A stretch of 64,000 nt of DNA from Nostoc sp. ATCC 53789 (GCF_009873495.1 NZ_CP046703.1:5670501-5734500); one strand, 5' to 3'; shown: positions 37,715 to 47,993, counted from the stretch's first letter. Notes: generated by a model from the sequence alone, not told the origin. Made by a program: numbers and translations.

Positions 37715-39052
37715 TTAAAGAATTTTACGCCCAGTGAGAACTTCTCGCACTTCTAGCATGGCTGAGTAGGTTGGTAGAATGTGCAGAGTTTCATTGTCTG
37801 GTGTATGCTCTAATGCAGTTGCGATCGCTTGTCGCAAATCTTCTTCGACAATTAAATTTAAGTTACTGTCATGGGACTTTTGGCTGTAACGTAGACGTAG
37901 TGCCATATCGTAGACGCGATCGCCACTCACTACTAAAGTCCCGCCGCGTTCGACTAATTTCTCGGTATCTACGTCCCAAATCCAGGATACATCAGTGCCA
38001 TCGGGTGTGCGATCGTTCAATACCAATAGTGTGGTTTTATCTGTGCTTTGAGTGACTACGCGAATGGTTTCATTCGTTCCTACGGGATTTTTTGATAATA
38101 ATATCCGCACTCGTTTACCGTTAATTACTAAATCTTCTGCACGACCAAAGGCAGCTTGGAAGGTATTAATAGTATCTCTGATTGTTACTTCATCAACTCC
38201 TAACTCAATAGCCGCAGTAGCAGCAGCTAAAGTATTATATTTGTTGTACAAACCAACTAGAATTTGCGACCATTCACTACTTTCTAAAGTCGGTTTACTT
38301 TTAGTAAAACCACACTTTGGACAAGTAAAATCTCCCAAATGAGATAAATAGACACCCTTGTAATCTAGAGAATGTCCACATTTTGGGCAATAGATAGAAT
38401 CAACAGCGTGAGGAATCGCTTCTAAATAATGTTCTGGTTCATTTAAGCCAAAGAATAACACTCGTTGCGGTAACTGCTGACCAAGGTTAGATAAAGTTGG
38501 GTCATCAGCATTGGGAATTACCACCGTTTCTGTTGGTAGGGTGGAAATAACTTTTGTCCAACGTTTACTAATTGTATCTACTTCGCCGTACCTATCAAGC
38601 TGGTCGCGGAACAAGTTTAAACAGAGAATAATTCGCGGCTGGAGTGGCTTTAATACTCTTGGGACAATATTCTCATCCACTTCTAAAATGGCGTAATCAG
38701 TATTTAGCGTACCTAGTAAGTTGGTGCTTTCTAACAGCGCCGTCATCAAGCCATTTTCCAGATTTGCACCTGTAGAATTATGAGTGACGCGAAAACCCTT
38801 GCGTTCTAGGATTGTGCATAAAAGCAGGGCTGTAGTGGTTTTGCCGTTAGTACCAGCAATTAAAATCACTCCATTTTTAACTTGCTGACTCAATAATTCT
38901 AAAAGTCGGGGTTCAATGCGACGAGCAATCGAGCCTGGTAATACACTAGCAGCACCCAGACGGAGCGATCGCACTATAAACGTCACACTTTTTGCCACTG
39001 ACACCGCGAAACCCAATCGCAGCCTATCTATGAATTGAATTTTGTTTCCCAC
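37715..39052 (-). CDS. murT: Lipid II isoglutaminyl synthase, Mur-ligase-like subunit MurT
   Basis: 445 residues. The Mur ligase central domain has the P-loop GTNGKTTTALLL and ENGLMTALLES..DYAILEVDE. A four-Cys zinc ribbon (CPKCGHSLDYKG...FTCPKCGF) is inserted in the middle, as in Gram-positive MurT. The C-terminal DUF1727 domain contains LSKNPVGTNETIRVV and NDRTPDGTDVSWIWDVD with the catalytic-type Asp. With GatD it converts the D-isoglutamate of lipid II to D-isoglutamine using ATP. The N-terminus is amphipathic and basic (FIDRLRLGFAVSVAKSVTFIVRSLRLG). Confidence 0.9.
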   Translation of the reverse strand: MGNKIQFIDRLRLGFAVSVAKSVTFIVRSLRLGAASVLPGSIARRIEPRLLELLSQQVKNGVILIAGTNGKTTTALLLCTILERKGFRVTHNSTGANLENGLMTALLESTNLLGTLNTDYAILEVDENIVPRVLKPLQPRIILCLNLFRDQLDRYGEVDTISKRWTKVISTLPTETVVIPNADDPTLSNLGQQLPQRVLFFGLNEPEHYLEAIPHAVDSIYCPKCGHSLDYKGVYLSHLGDFTCPKCGFTKSKPTLESSEWSQILVGLYNKYNTLAAATAAIELGVDEVTIRDTINTFQAAFGRAEDLVINGKRVRILLSKNPVGTNETIRVVTQSTDKTTLLVLNDRTPDGTDVSWIWDVDTEKLVERGGTLVVSGDRVYDMALRLRYSQKSHDSNLNLIVEEDLRQAIATALEHTPDNETLHILPTYSAMLEVREVLTGRKIL

Positions 39053-39200
39053 ATCTGTACCCTAGTCTTCTGGCGTTGCTAATTGAAAGTATTTAATTGC
39101 AAATTTAATATGCGTGAGTTTAGCGAATCCTGACTGAAAAAGCCAGCCTCTTGATTTTGGGGCAGGGGAAGCAGGGGAGGCAGGGGAGAGTTAAAATCTA

Positions 39201-39441
39201 GTTCATCCACCTCAGAACTCCGTTCATCCACCTCAGAACTCCGTTCATCCACCTCAGAACTCCGTTCATCCACCTCAGAACTCCGTTCATCCACTTCAGA
39301 ACTCCGTTCATCCACTTCAGAACTCCGTTCATCCACCTCAGAACTCCGTTCATCCACATCGGAACTCCGTTCATCCACATCGGAACTCCGTTCATCCATA
39401 TCAGAACTCCGTTCATCCACCTCGGAACTCCGTTCAACTCT
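39201..39441. repeat. 21-bp minisatellite, about 11 units (GAACTCCGTTCATCCAC type)
   Basis: Units start every 21 bases from 39201 to 39411 and differ at a few positions (CCTCAG, CTTCAG, CATCGG, ATATCAG). Each contains the small palindrome GAAC-TCC-GTTC. Two overlapping minus-strand frames (heptads VDERSSE, and in another frame LRWMNGV) result from the period. A few bases upstream is the purine-rich GGGGCAGGGGAAGCAGGGG tract. Confidence 0.9.
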
Positions 39442-39573
39442 ATCATCCACTTAAAAGAGATAATCTCAGTAGACGTTATCTTAAAAAATAGTGTGTGGGC
39501 GTAATTACATATCCAGCCCAGTTTTTCGAATTCAGTACAAACTCACGACAAGTAGTAGCTTGCAAGGTTCCTT

Positions 39574-40164
39574 TTGATGAATAGCACAAGATTTCTTTTT
39601 TTACATAAACAAATTACTAGCTGGCAAAGGTGGTTGTCGAAATGCCTGTTGTTGCTTGTAAGTCTTTTCATTATAAGTACGCAACCTGCTTATGCTGGTC
39701 TCGATAATGATTTATATGATGGCAACATCTTCGTTGTTTATGCTGGCAACGGTTCATTAGTTCCTCCCAGACAGACACTCGCACAAACTTTAGCGGAACA
39801 TAAACCGATATTTTTGGCTTTTTATTTGGATGACAGCAGCGATTCTAAAAGATATGCCATTTCTATCTCACGGGTACAGGAGTTCTACGGTCGGGTAGCA
39901 GAGATTATGCCGATTAATGTAGATACTATCCCGTCTAAAGAAACCTACGACCCTACAGAACCAGGATATTACTATTCTGGGTCTGTTCCTCAAGTCGTAG
40001 TATTTAATAAAGCAGGTGAGGTAGTTTTGGATAAAAAAGGTCAAGTACCTTTTGAAGAAATAGACGATCAATTTCGCAAAATCTTTGATTTATTACCACG
40101 TACTGAAACAGCACAGCTAAAGCGACGAGCTTTTAATGAGTTCAGTAGTGAGTTAGCTAGATAA
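39574..40164 (+). CDS. Thioredoxin-fold thylakoid protein (PSI accumulation factor-like)
   Basis: 196 residues. The N-terminal signal peptide or anchor (WLSKCLLLLVSLFIISTQPAYA|G, about residues 20-42) is followed by a thioredoxin-like domain (HKPIFLAFYLDDSSDSKRYAISISRVQEFYGRVAEIMPINVDT, SGSVPQVVVFNKAGEVVLDKKGQVPFEEID) with a cis-Pro at SVPQ but no CxxC. The pattern matches cyanobacterial proteins annotated as thylakoid membrane photosystem I accumulation factors; this is from memory. The ATG one codon later is an equal start. A terminator follows. Confidence 0.7.
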   Translation: MMNSTRFLFLHKQITSWQRWLSKCLLLLVSLFIISTQPAYAGLDNDLYDGNIFVVYAGNGSLVPPRQTLAQTLAEHKPIFLAFYLDDSSDSKRYAISISRVQEFYGRVAEIMPINVDTIPSKETYDPTEPGYYYSGSVPQVVVFNKAGEVVLDKKGQVPFEEIDDQFRKIFDLLPRTETAQLKRRAFNEFSSELAR

Positions 40165-40169
40165 GTTAT

Positions 40170-40201
40170 AGGGTAGACCAAATTGGTCTGCCCTAGTTTT
40201 T
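40170..40201 (+). terminator. Terminator after the thioredoxin-fold gene
   Basis: AGGGTAGACCA - AAT - TGGTCTGCCCT (one G-T pair), followed by AGTTTTTCG, six bases after the stop codon. Confidence 0.85.
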
Positions 40202-40307
40202 CGTGCTATCTGTTACTACATTTCTGCTGATGTCAAAGCATAATATTGAAATATCTGTGTTAACCATTTAGAAAAGTAATCTCTAGTCCCGTATTGAGTG
40301 TATTCTG

Positions 40308-40916
40308 ATGTCAAAGGTTTACACCACCCAGGAGCTAATTCAAGTTTTGGCAGCCGAACGCCAAGCTTGCCTCAACGGAAAACGCCTAAAGTTAGAAATA
40401 ACGGTCTCTGGCAATCCTGTAATTGACCAGTTTATTAGGACTGATGGGCTGCAACAATTCACAGCTTATCAAGATTTCAAAGCTGCAATTCACGACTATC
40501 AAAAAGAAAATCAAGTTTCAGGTATTATCTGGCGGGAGGTGACAGTTAAAGGTAAAAACTTGAGCTATCCCGAAGTAAATACTGATTTAATAGCTCTTGC
40601 TAGTGACTTAGAGATATTAAAATCTGCTAAAAATTCCATTTTGGAATTTTGGTATGAAGTCTCTATGGGGATGGATTTATATTTGAGTTTCAATAATAGT
40701 AAACAATACCAACAAATTCTCACATCTGATGTAGAAAGAATTGTTCAAAGAACAGAGTGGGCAAGTTTGTGCAAGTGGGAAAATTCAAGTTTTTTGGAAA
40801 TGATTTTGCAGCTAGGATGGGGTAAACCAGAAGAAGCTTACTATAAACGAGGAAGACCGGGATCGGGTAGTGAATATATCCATGCAGTCAATCCTGGTAA
40901 TCGCCCCATTGGTTGA
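40308..40916 (+). CDS. Conserved hypothetical protein
   Basis: Not recognised by name. 202 residues, soluble and helical: KVYTTQELIQVLAAERQACLNGKRLKLEITVSGNPVIDQFI at the N-terminus, YQDFKAAIHDYQKENQVSGIIWREVTVKGK in the middle, and a C-terminal WASLCKWENSSFLEMILQLGWGKPEEAYYKRGRPGSGSEYIHAVNPGNRPIG tail rich in Gly, Arg and Pro. Codon use fits the neighbours. It is convergent with the large kinase gene; the gap holds a GGCAGGAGGCAGG repeat. Confidence 0.72.
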   Translation: MSKVYTTQELIQVLAAERQACLNGKRLKLEITVSGNPVIDQFIRTDGLQQFTAYQDFKAAIHDYQKENQVSGIIWREVTVKGKNLSYPEVNTDLIALASDLEILKSAKNSILEFWYEVSMGMDLYLSFNNSKQYQQILTSDVERIVQRTEWASLCKWENSSFLEMILQLGWGKPEEAYYKRGRPGSGSEYIHAVNPGNRPIG

Positions 40917-41003
40917 GGAAAGGGGCAGGAGGCAGGAGGCAGGGGAGAAAGATACTGGAATTTGCTCTTTTTCCTATTATTTGAACAATCCCTCCTATCG
41001 GCT

Positions 41004-44000
41004 TCAGGGTTGATTCTGCCCGATGAGATTGACGATCGCTGTGGCTAATTCAGCTGGATCTACGGGTTTAGGTAGGTGTTTTTGGAATCCTGCTGCCATT
41101 GCTTGGTTGTAGTTGATTTCTCCAGCATAAGCTGTCAGTGCGATCGCCGGAATTTGCCCGCCTTGCTCTGGCGGTAATTTTCTCACCTCGCGCAGCAGCA
41201 TATAGCCATCCATTAAGGGCATTCCAATATCGCTTAAGAGGATATCTGGCTTTGATTGCATTAATATTTCCAGGGCTTCGGCTGCTGATTCAACTGCGGT
41301 TACAGTCGCGCCATATTGTTCTAGCGCAAAGCTAAAAAACTCTCGCACGTCAGCTTGATCGTCCACAAGCAGGATTTGCACCCCAGCCAGTAATGTATCG
41401 TCAGTACTTAGTTCTGTTTGAGAAGCTTCATCGCTGCTGAGTCGCAACTCAGAATTTTTCAGCAAAGGTAGTCTGACTGTAAAAGTAGCGCCTTGTCCTT
41501 CTCCCAGACTCTCTGCCTGAACTGTACCACCGTGAAGTTCTACTAAATGACGCACAATTGCCAGCCCTAATCCAAGTCCCCCAAATACTCTGGTTGTCTT
41601 AGCATCTGCTTGCCGGAAGTAATCAAAGACGTAGGGCAAAAATTCTGGGATGATTCCTTTACCTGTATCAATCACCTGAATTTGAGCATCTAAGCCAACT
41701 TGCTCTAGACGCACTTCTACTCGTCCTTCTGTGGGTGTGAATTTAACGGCATTGGAGAGGAGATTCCACATTACTTGTTGCAAGCGATCGCTATCGCCGA
41801 GAACTTTGCCGATATCATTACTTAAAACCGTTTGAATTTGAATCGACTTGGCTTCTGCTGCTAAACGCACCGTTTCTAATGCACCTGCGATCGCTATTTT
41901 CAAATCCACTGCATAAAGATTTAACCTGACTTTACCTTGTAAAATCCGCGAAACATCAAGTAAATCTCCAATCAATTGAGTTTGTAACTTGGCATTCCGC
42001 TCGATTGTTTCCAATGCCCGAATTTTAGTAGCTTCGTCGAAGTTGCGGGTTCTGAGTAATTTTGCCCACCCTAAAATCGGATTCAAGGGAGTTCGGAGTT
42101 CATGGGAAAGGACAGCGAGAAATTCATCCTTAATGCGGTTGGCTGTCTCAGCTTGGGCCCTGGCAGTCTTTTCGGCTTCGTAAAGTTGAGCGCGAGCGAT
42201 CGCTTGCGCACACTGCTGTCCCAGCGTCAACATAAATCCCCGGTCTTTTTCGTTAAATATTTGTCCAGTGGTAAAGCTTAATCCCAGTGCCCCAATGACT
42301 TTGCCTTCTGCTATCAAGGGAATGGAAGCCCAAGAATTATTCCCTATAACAGTCACAACATTTGCCAACTCAGGATATCTAGCAATCATGGCTGCTAAAT
42401 TTTCTAAAAAAATCGGCTGCCCAGTTCTGACTGTTTCTGCTATTTGGTTAGGTGATGTGATGGGAAAAGTTGCCCAAGTATTGATGAGTGTTTGTGGATA
42501 GCCAATTGCTTGCACAACTTTTAGGGTAGTATCTCCCTCAGTAAGTAAGACAACGGAACCACCAGTAGCTTCCAAGGCAGCAATCCCTTGGTTCACCACG
42601 ACATCGGCTACTTGTTGGGGAGTTAAGGCTTCCGAGAGGGCGGCGGTTATTCTTTGTAAAAGTATAGTGCGATTGACAGACCTTTCAGCGCCCTGTTTTG
42701 CCTGTTGAGTTTCTTGGTATAGTCTGGCGTTGTCGATAGCTGTCGCCGCCCGACGAGCAATATCTTCTGCTAAGGCTAAGTCTGTTTGTTTGTAGTACCT
42801 ACTTGACTCGGCTGTGAAAAAAGAGATTGCTCCAAATAATTGCCCACGGGAACGAACTGGAATCACCATTAGAGAACAAATACCCAGACTTTGCAGTAAT
42901 TGCAGATGTTCGTCGTCTTCAGCCATCTCTACCAGATGAGAGTCAGATAATTCGGGATAAAAGACAGATATACCTAGCCGTAGCTGCCGTACAAGCTGTT
43001 TGGCTCTAGTTTGGGGTCGATAACGCCGTCGGATTTGGTCTAAAGTATTTAGTTTTGTGGGATCGGCAATTGCGATCGCAATTTGTTTACTTGACCAATC
43101 TTCCTGGAAAACATCTACAATACACCAGTCAGCTAGGGTAGGAACTGCGAGATTAGCCACACTTTCTAAGGTGATTTCATAATCTAATGAGGCAGCGAGT
43201 AAGGTGCTGGCCTCGACTAAAAACTGTTGTGTTGTTTCAACTCGTTTGCGTTCGCTAATATCCTCAATAATGCCTAACGCATACTTTGGTTGTCCGTTGG
43301 TATCCCAAACTGCTGATGAAGTTAGGTTTACCCAAACTATAGAACCATCTTTGCGGATGTAGCGCTTTTCTAGGGAATAACCACTAATTTCTTTTGCTAA
43401 AACTCGCCCAGCATTTTCCAAGTCAACTGCTAAGTCGTCAGGATGGGTAATTTCCTCAAAGGTTATTTGCATTAACTCTTCAGGGCTGTACCCAGTAATT
43501 TCGCATACGGCAGGATTAACCTGAATAAATTTTCCATCCAACGCTACCAGGGTAATACCCACAGCTGCCTGGTTGAACATTGCCCGGAATCTTTCTTCGC
43601 TTTCTCGCAAAGCCACTTCTGTTTGCTTGGCTGCTGTCACATCTGCCAAAATAATCCCAATTCCTACCGTTTCGCCCATTGCGTTGTTGACTGGGTAATA
43701 GTTGCCTAGCCAGTAGCCGTAACGTCTGGATTGTTCCCTTGTCTCACCACTAATTTCTACATTCAGTAGTGGTTCTCCAGTATCCAAGACGCGCTGTAAC
43801 TGTTGCTCAAGTTCAGCCGCCATTGCTGGCAATACTTCCCCAAATTTGCGTCCTAGATGTTCTTGTATAGTCAAACCATTAATGTCAGCGAAAACTTGAT
43901 TAATTCGGATATATCGCAGTTCCCGATCTAAAAAGCATACGGCAACAGGAGCGGCTTCTAACAGCGCATCTAGAAGAGATAGAGATTCGGCGTAATGGAC

Positions 44001-45281
44001 TAAAGCGTGCTGGATATCTTGATAAAGTCGGGCATTTTCTACTGCTAAGGCTGCACGGTGAGTAATCTCTGTTGCTAAAGTGAGGTCAGTGCGATCGTAG
44101 CGACGGTTTGATTGGGTGCTGACAAAGCTGATTGTGCCGAGTACTCGCCCTTGTGCAATTAAGGGTACAATCATCACAGACTTCATCCCCAATTGCCGGA
44201 CAAGTTCTAAATGTTCAAGATTCTGAGTGCTTGCCACTAATAGCGAGTCAGATATTTCTGAGATTAATTCGCTTTGCCCAGTTTGCAGTACTCTAGTAAT
44301 TGCACTTGCACCCTTGTAATCTGTTGCATACTCCTGAAGTTTACGCGCTAACTCCGCCTTAGATGGGTCTGCATGGGCAATTGGTAGGCGGCGAATGGAA
44401 CCATCTTCATTTAAAATGTCAACACTACACCAATCAGCTAGCTGGGGAACTGAAATTTTGGCAATTTGTTCTAAGGTTTCTTCATAATCTAGCGAAGTAG
44501 ATAGGACACTACTAACTTGCGCGATATAGCGGAGTCTTTCTTCAGCCTGCTTGCGTTCTGTAGTATTCACAGCCGCACAAGTAATACCATGAATAATATT
44601 GTCTGTATCTTTCAGTGGTTCAACCAGCAAATCATAGTAACGATATTCTCCGCAAGTTGTCAGATAAACCTCTTCACGGGTTGAAATACCAGTCTCTATT
44701 ACCTTCAGCTTAATTGCCTTCAATTGCTCTGCTACTGAAGCTGGAAATAATTCATCATCAGACTTACCTAACATTTCCTCAGCAGTATCTAAACCTTGAG
44801 GATTATGAATCCACTGATATCGCAAATCTCGATCTTGTTGAAAGACCACAATATCTGAACTGCTTAACGCTAATCGAAATCTCTCCTCACTAACTTTTAG
44901 CTGTTGGAGATTTCTATCAGCCCGTCTTTTAGCAGTCTTTAATGCCTCACATAAGATACTAAAGAGCAATCCTTGTAATGCAAACAACCCAATTCGCACA
45001 GAATTAGATAGGTCAAAACTCAGCTCATAAACTGGCGGGAGAAAGAAGTAATTGCTCAGTAATGCAGACAAGAAAGTTGCTAATAGCCCTGATTTAAAAC
45101 CACCATACCAAGCACTCACCACTACAGCGCCAAAAAACAGCAAGAAAGGAGTTCCACTCATGCTTAACCAAGGGTCTAGCATCAACATTAACACTAGTGC
45201 GAGTGTGACAATTAATACAACAATTCCATAGCGCAGTAACTGGGAATAATGAATATGAGGCATGAAAATGTCTAAGAACAA
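41004..45281 (-). CDS. Membrane hybrid histidine kinase with PAS and GAF domains (DUF4118-type N-terminus)
   Basis: 1425 residues. An N-terminal KdpD-like four-helix membrane module (about 15-115, LLRYGIVVLIVTLALVLMLMLDPW...GTPFLLFFGAVVVSAWYGGFKSGLLATFLSALLSNYFF) is followed by PAS (about 120-240), GAF (260-425), PAS (440-555), PAS (560-680), GAF (690-845) and GAF (865-1035). Next come HisKA with His1060 (LSHELRTPLNPILGW), HATPase_c (NLLSNAVKFTPTEG, VIDTGKGII, GLGLGLAIVRHLVELHGG) and a C-terminal receiver with Asp1351 (ILLSDIGMPLMDGY). Met7 (MPHIHYS) could be the start. The architecture resembles the kinase at 19.0-23.4 kb. It is upstream of no obvious partner; the c-di-GMP gene lies next on the same strand. 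Confidence 0.92.
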   Translation of the reverse strand: MFLDIFMPHIHYSQLLRYGIVVLIVTLALVLMLMLDPWLSMSGTPFLLFFGAVVVSAWYGGFKSGLLATFLSALLSNYFFLPPVYELSFDLSNSVRIGLFALQGLLFSILCEALKTAKRRADRNLQQLKVSEERFRLALSSSDIVVFQQDRDLRYQWIHNPQGLDTAEEMLGKSDDELFPASVAEQLKAIKLKVIETGISTREEVYLTTCGEYRYYDLLVEPLKDTDNIIHGITCAAVNTTERKQAEERLRYIAQVSSVLSTSLDYEETLEQIAKISVPQLADWCSVDILNEDGSIRRLPIAHADPSKAELARKLQEYATDYKGASAITRVLQTGQSELISEISDSLLVASTQNLEHLELVRQLGMKSVMIVPLIAQGRVLGTISFVSTQSNRRYDRTDLTLATEITHRAALAVENARLYQDIQHALVHYAESLSLLDALLEAAPVAVCFLDRELRYIRINQVFADINGLTIQEHLGRKFGEVLPAMAAELEQQLQRVLDTGEPLLNVEISGETREQSRRYGYWLGNYYPVNNAMGETVGIGIILADVTAAKQTEVALRESEERFRAMFNQAAVGITLVALDGKFIQVNPAVCEITGYSPEELMQITFEEITHPDDLAVDLENAGRVLAKEISGYSLEKRYIRKDGSIVWVNLTSSAVWDTNGQPKYALGIIEDISERKRVETTQQFLVEASTLLAASLDYEITLESVANLAVPTLADWCIVDVFQEDWSSKQIAIAIADPTKLNTLDQIRRRYRPQTRAKQLVRQLRLGISVFYPELSDSHLVEMAEDDEHLQLLQSLGICSLMVIPVRSRGQLFGAISFFTAESSRYYKQTDLALAEDIARRAATAIDNARLYQETQQAKQGAERSVNRTILLQRITAALSEALTPQQVADVVVNQGIAALEATGGSVVLLTEGDTTLKVVQAIGYPQTLINTWATFPITSPNQIAETVRTGQPIFLENLAAMIARYPELANVVTVIGNNSWASIPLIAEGKVIGALGLSFTTGQIFNEKDRGFMLTLGQQCAQAIARAQLYEAEKTARAQAETANRIKDEFLAVLSHELRTPLNPILGWAKLLRTRNFDEATKIRALETIERNAKLQTQLIGDLLDVSRILQGKVRLNLYAVDLKIAIAGALETVRLAAEAKSIQIQTVLSNDIGKVLGDSDRLQQVMWNLLSNAVKFTPTEGRVEVRLEQVGLDAQIQVIDTGKGIIPEFLPYVFDYFRQADAKTTRVFGGLGLGLAIVRHLVELHGGTVQAESLGEGQGATFTVRLPLLKNSELRLSSDEASQTELSTDDTLLAGVQILLVDDQADVREFFSFALEQYGATVTAVESAAEALEILMQSKPDILLSDIGMPLMDGYMLLREVRKLPPEQGGQIPAIALTAYAGEINYNQAMAAGFQKHLPKPVDPAELATAIVNLIGQNQP

Positions 45282-45567
45282 CCAATACTTATTGCAGAGG
45301 CTCTACATACCCTAAGCTAGTTTTCAAGTTTTAGTAATTTATCTCTAGATAGATTTTTTTCAGTTTTAAAAACCTCTTTTGCTAGAGGCTAATTATTAAG
45401 TTATCTAGTATTGTCAGCGATAATTTATTATGAATTTTCTATATCCATAACATTAATTTGCCGATTGTGAATAGTCAATTATCAGAAATGCAGTAGCCTA
45501 ATTTGCTTATAAAAATTATGGTATAAAATTTACCAATGGCTAGTTTTCCATTAGTCAGTCGCAATTA

Positions 45568-47709
45568 TCAGAGGATATAATGCAAAATTTTACTTGTCGT
45601 CAGAAGTGCTTCTACTGTCTGGTGGCTTAGAGGCTTAGAAAATAGATAGCCTTGACCAAATTCGCATCCCAGTTCCTGTAACCATTGAAGTTGCTGCGGT
45701 GTTTCGATACCTTCTGCAACAACGGCTAATCCGAGTTGATTGCTTAAAGCAATAATAGTACTAACTACCTGATAATTACGGTTTCCTTGCTGCATCTGAC
45801 TTACAAAAGAGCGATCAATCTTTAAATTATCAGCAGGTAAACGATGGAGATAATTGAGCGACGAATAACCAGTACCAAAGTCATCAATGCTAATTTGAAT
45901 TTTTCTAGACTTTAATTGGCTTAATAAATCAATTGTCTGACTAATATTATCAATTAGCATACTTTCAGTAATTTCTAGGGTTATACAGTCGCCTTCTAAA
46001 CCTGTTTGGGCTAGTATTTGATCGATGTATTCAATTAAGTTTCCTTGGCGAATGTCTTGAACAGAGAGGTTAATATTAACCTTGATTGGGAAGTGAGTAG
46101 TAAACTTTGCTTTCCAGTTTGCTAGGTGTTGACAAGCTTTGTAGAGCATCCAGCGATCAATTTGCACAATTAGCCCCGTTTCTTCCGCGATAGGGACAAA
46201 TTCTTTCGGTAAGACTAACCCACGAGTTGGGTGTTGCCAGCGCAGCAATGCTTCAAATCCAATCAGTCGTCCTGCTTTGCTTTGCCCATCCCCAAGTATG
46301 TCAACAATTGGCTGGTAATATATAACAAACTCTTCTCGTTCGATAGCTTTGCGAATATCTGTTTCTATAGTTAGTCGATTTACGGCTTGAGTGTGCATTC
46401 TGACATCAAAAATTTTATACGAGTTTCTCCTTTGAGCTTTGGCTTGATACATAGCAATATCGGCATCTCGGAGTAAATCGGAGGCTTGAGAATATTTGTT
46501 TGTTCCTAAAACAATCCCGATGCTTGTACTGATAACTACTTCGGTATCATTAAGTATCAATGGTGTTTGAAAATCTATGAGCATACGCTCAGTAATTTGA
46601 ATAGCTTTTTCAATATCAGAAATATCTTCCAGCAAAATTACAAATTCGTCACCACCAATTCGAGCAACTAAATCAACTTCCCGCAGATGAGTTTTTAGTT
46701 TGTGAGCAATATTCTTTAACAGTTGATCTCCAGCAAGATGTCCGAGGCTGTCATTGATCACTTTAAATCGGTCTAAGTCTAGAAACAAGACGGCATAACG
46801 ATAGGTTTCTAATCGTTTAGCTCGGTTGATGGCTAGTTCTAGCCGCTCTATCAAAAGTGTGCGATTTGGTAAATCCGTTAAGGGATCGTGTAAAGAGTTG
46901 TGGATAATTAACTCTTGTGCTTGTTTGCGATCGCGCAGCGCAACTTGTCGTTCGCTCACATCTAATAAAACACCATACCAGACAATATCCCCATTTTCTC
47001 GACATTCTGGACGAGCGCTGGCCTGTACCCATTTGAGTTTGCCAGAAGGTGTAACTAATCGCCACTCGTAAGAAAATGGTTTTAAAGTTTGAGCGCTCTC
47101 GTTGGCTGCTGCATAACATCCTGGATAATCATCGGGATGAATTTGTACAAAGCAAAGAGAGGCATTTTCTAAAATTTGATCTGGCGTTAACTCTAAAAGA
47201 TCCAGACAGCCAAAACTAATGTAATCAAACGCAATAGAACCATTAGAATACTGAACAAAGCTGTAAATCATTCCGGGTATATTAGACGCTAATGTTTGTA
47301 ACAGCTTTTGAGCTTGTTTGCGCTCCGCTCTCACCTGTGCATCCCGAAGTTCTCTACGCACTGCCTCTGGCAATCGATTTAAGTTGTCCTTCATGACATA
47401 ATCATTCGCACCCGCTTTCATCATTTCCACAGCAAGTACTTCGCCAATTGTGCCGGAAACCAAAATAAAAGGAATATCTTTTTGGCTCTGCTTTGCTATT
47501 TCCAAAGCCGCAGGAGCATTGAATCCTGGCAGTCGGTAATCTGAAATCATCACATCCCAAGTCTGACTATTGAGTGCTATTTGTAGTTCCTTGTCTGTTT
47601 GCACACGCTGCCAGTTTGGATTGAAACCACCGCGACGCAATTCATGAATAACTAACATAGCATCCTCCTCTGAATCTTCAATAATCAGGATGTTCAACAG
47701 TTCATTCAT
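45568..47709 (-). CDS. REC-PAS-GGDEF-EAL bifunctional c-di-GMP protein
   Basis: 713 residues. A receiver (about 5-125, Asp57 in VMISDYRLPGFNAP), a PAS domain (about 135-255), GGDEF (about 268-435, intact GGDEF 352-356, with a RxxD inhibitory site REVD at 343-346) and an EAL domain (about 445-705, EAL 486-488, then NINLSVQDIRQG, ITESML, DDFGTGYSSL and KIDRSFV) are all present. Both the cyclase and the phosphodiesterase centres look intact, so the protein may make or degrade c-di-GMP, depending on phosphorylation and the PAS signal. There is 286 bp of AT-rich DNA between it and the hybrid kinase gene, so the two may be separate units. Confidence 0.94.
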   Translation of the reverse strand: MNELLNILIIEDSEEDAMLVIHELRRGGFNPNWQRVQTDKELQIALNSQTWDVMISDYRLPGFNAPAALEIAKQSQKDIPFILVSGTIGEVLAVEMMKAGANDYVMKDNLNRLPEAVRRELRDAQVRAERKQAQKLLQTLASNIPGMIYSFVQYSNGSIAFDYISFGCLDLLELTPDQILENASLCFVQIHPDDYPGCYAAANESAQTLKPFSYEWRLVTPSGKLKWVQASARPECRENGDIVWYGVLLDVSERQVALRDRKQAQELIIHNSLHDPLTDLPNRTLLIERLELAINRAKRLETYRYAVLFLDLDRFKVINDSLGHLAGDQLLKNIAHKLKTHLREVDLVARIGGDEFVILLEDISDIEKAIQITERMLIDFQTPLILNDTEVVISTSIGIVLGTNKYSQASDLLRDADIAMYQAKAQRRNSYKIFDVRMHTQAVNRLTIETDIRKAIEREEFVIYYQPIVDILGDGQSKAGRLIGFEALLRWQHPTRGLVLPKEFVPIAEETGLIVQIDRWMLYKACQHLANWKAKFTTHFPIKVNINLSVQDIRQGNLIEYIDQILAQTGLEGDCITLEITESMLIDNISQTIDLLSQLKSRKIQISIDDFGTGYSSLNYLHRLPADNLKIDRSFVSQMQQGNRNYQVVSTIIALSNQLGLAVVAEGIETPQQLQWLQELGCEFGQGYLFSKPLSHQTVEALLTTSKILHYIL

Positions 47710-47993
47710 ACCCCAGAATCTCCTTGGTAACTATTCAGTAAACTTGTATAATCAGGTTTGTGAGCCAAGTGATTTTGGATTTTAAATTTTAGATTTATTC
47801 TCTGGCTCAAGGCGGTGGCTCTGAATAAAAGTTTTTAGAATTTAGGATTTTAGCTTTGTTCTCATGTTTATATTTATTTACTTGAAAAAGTTCTTATATT
47901 TGGTAATCTAAATAATTTAATCCCAAGTCAGAAATTAAAAATTACCTCATACCAAATTTATCTTTATGTCTAACAATTGTAGGCAGTTTAACC

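Noticed and set aside
39079..39450. Two overlapping minus-strand ORFs (VDERSSE and WMNGVLR repeats)
   Set aside because: Two frames open over the same 21-bp repeat show the openness comes from the repeat, not from coding.
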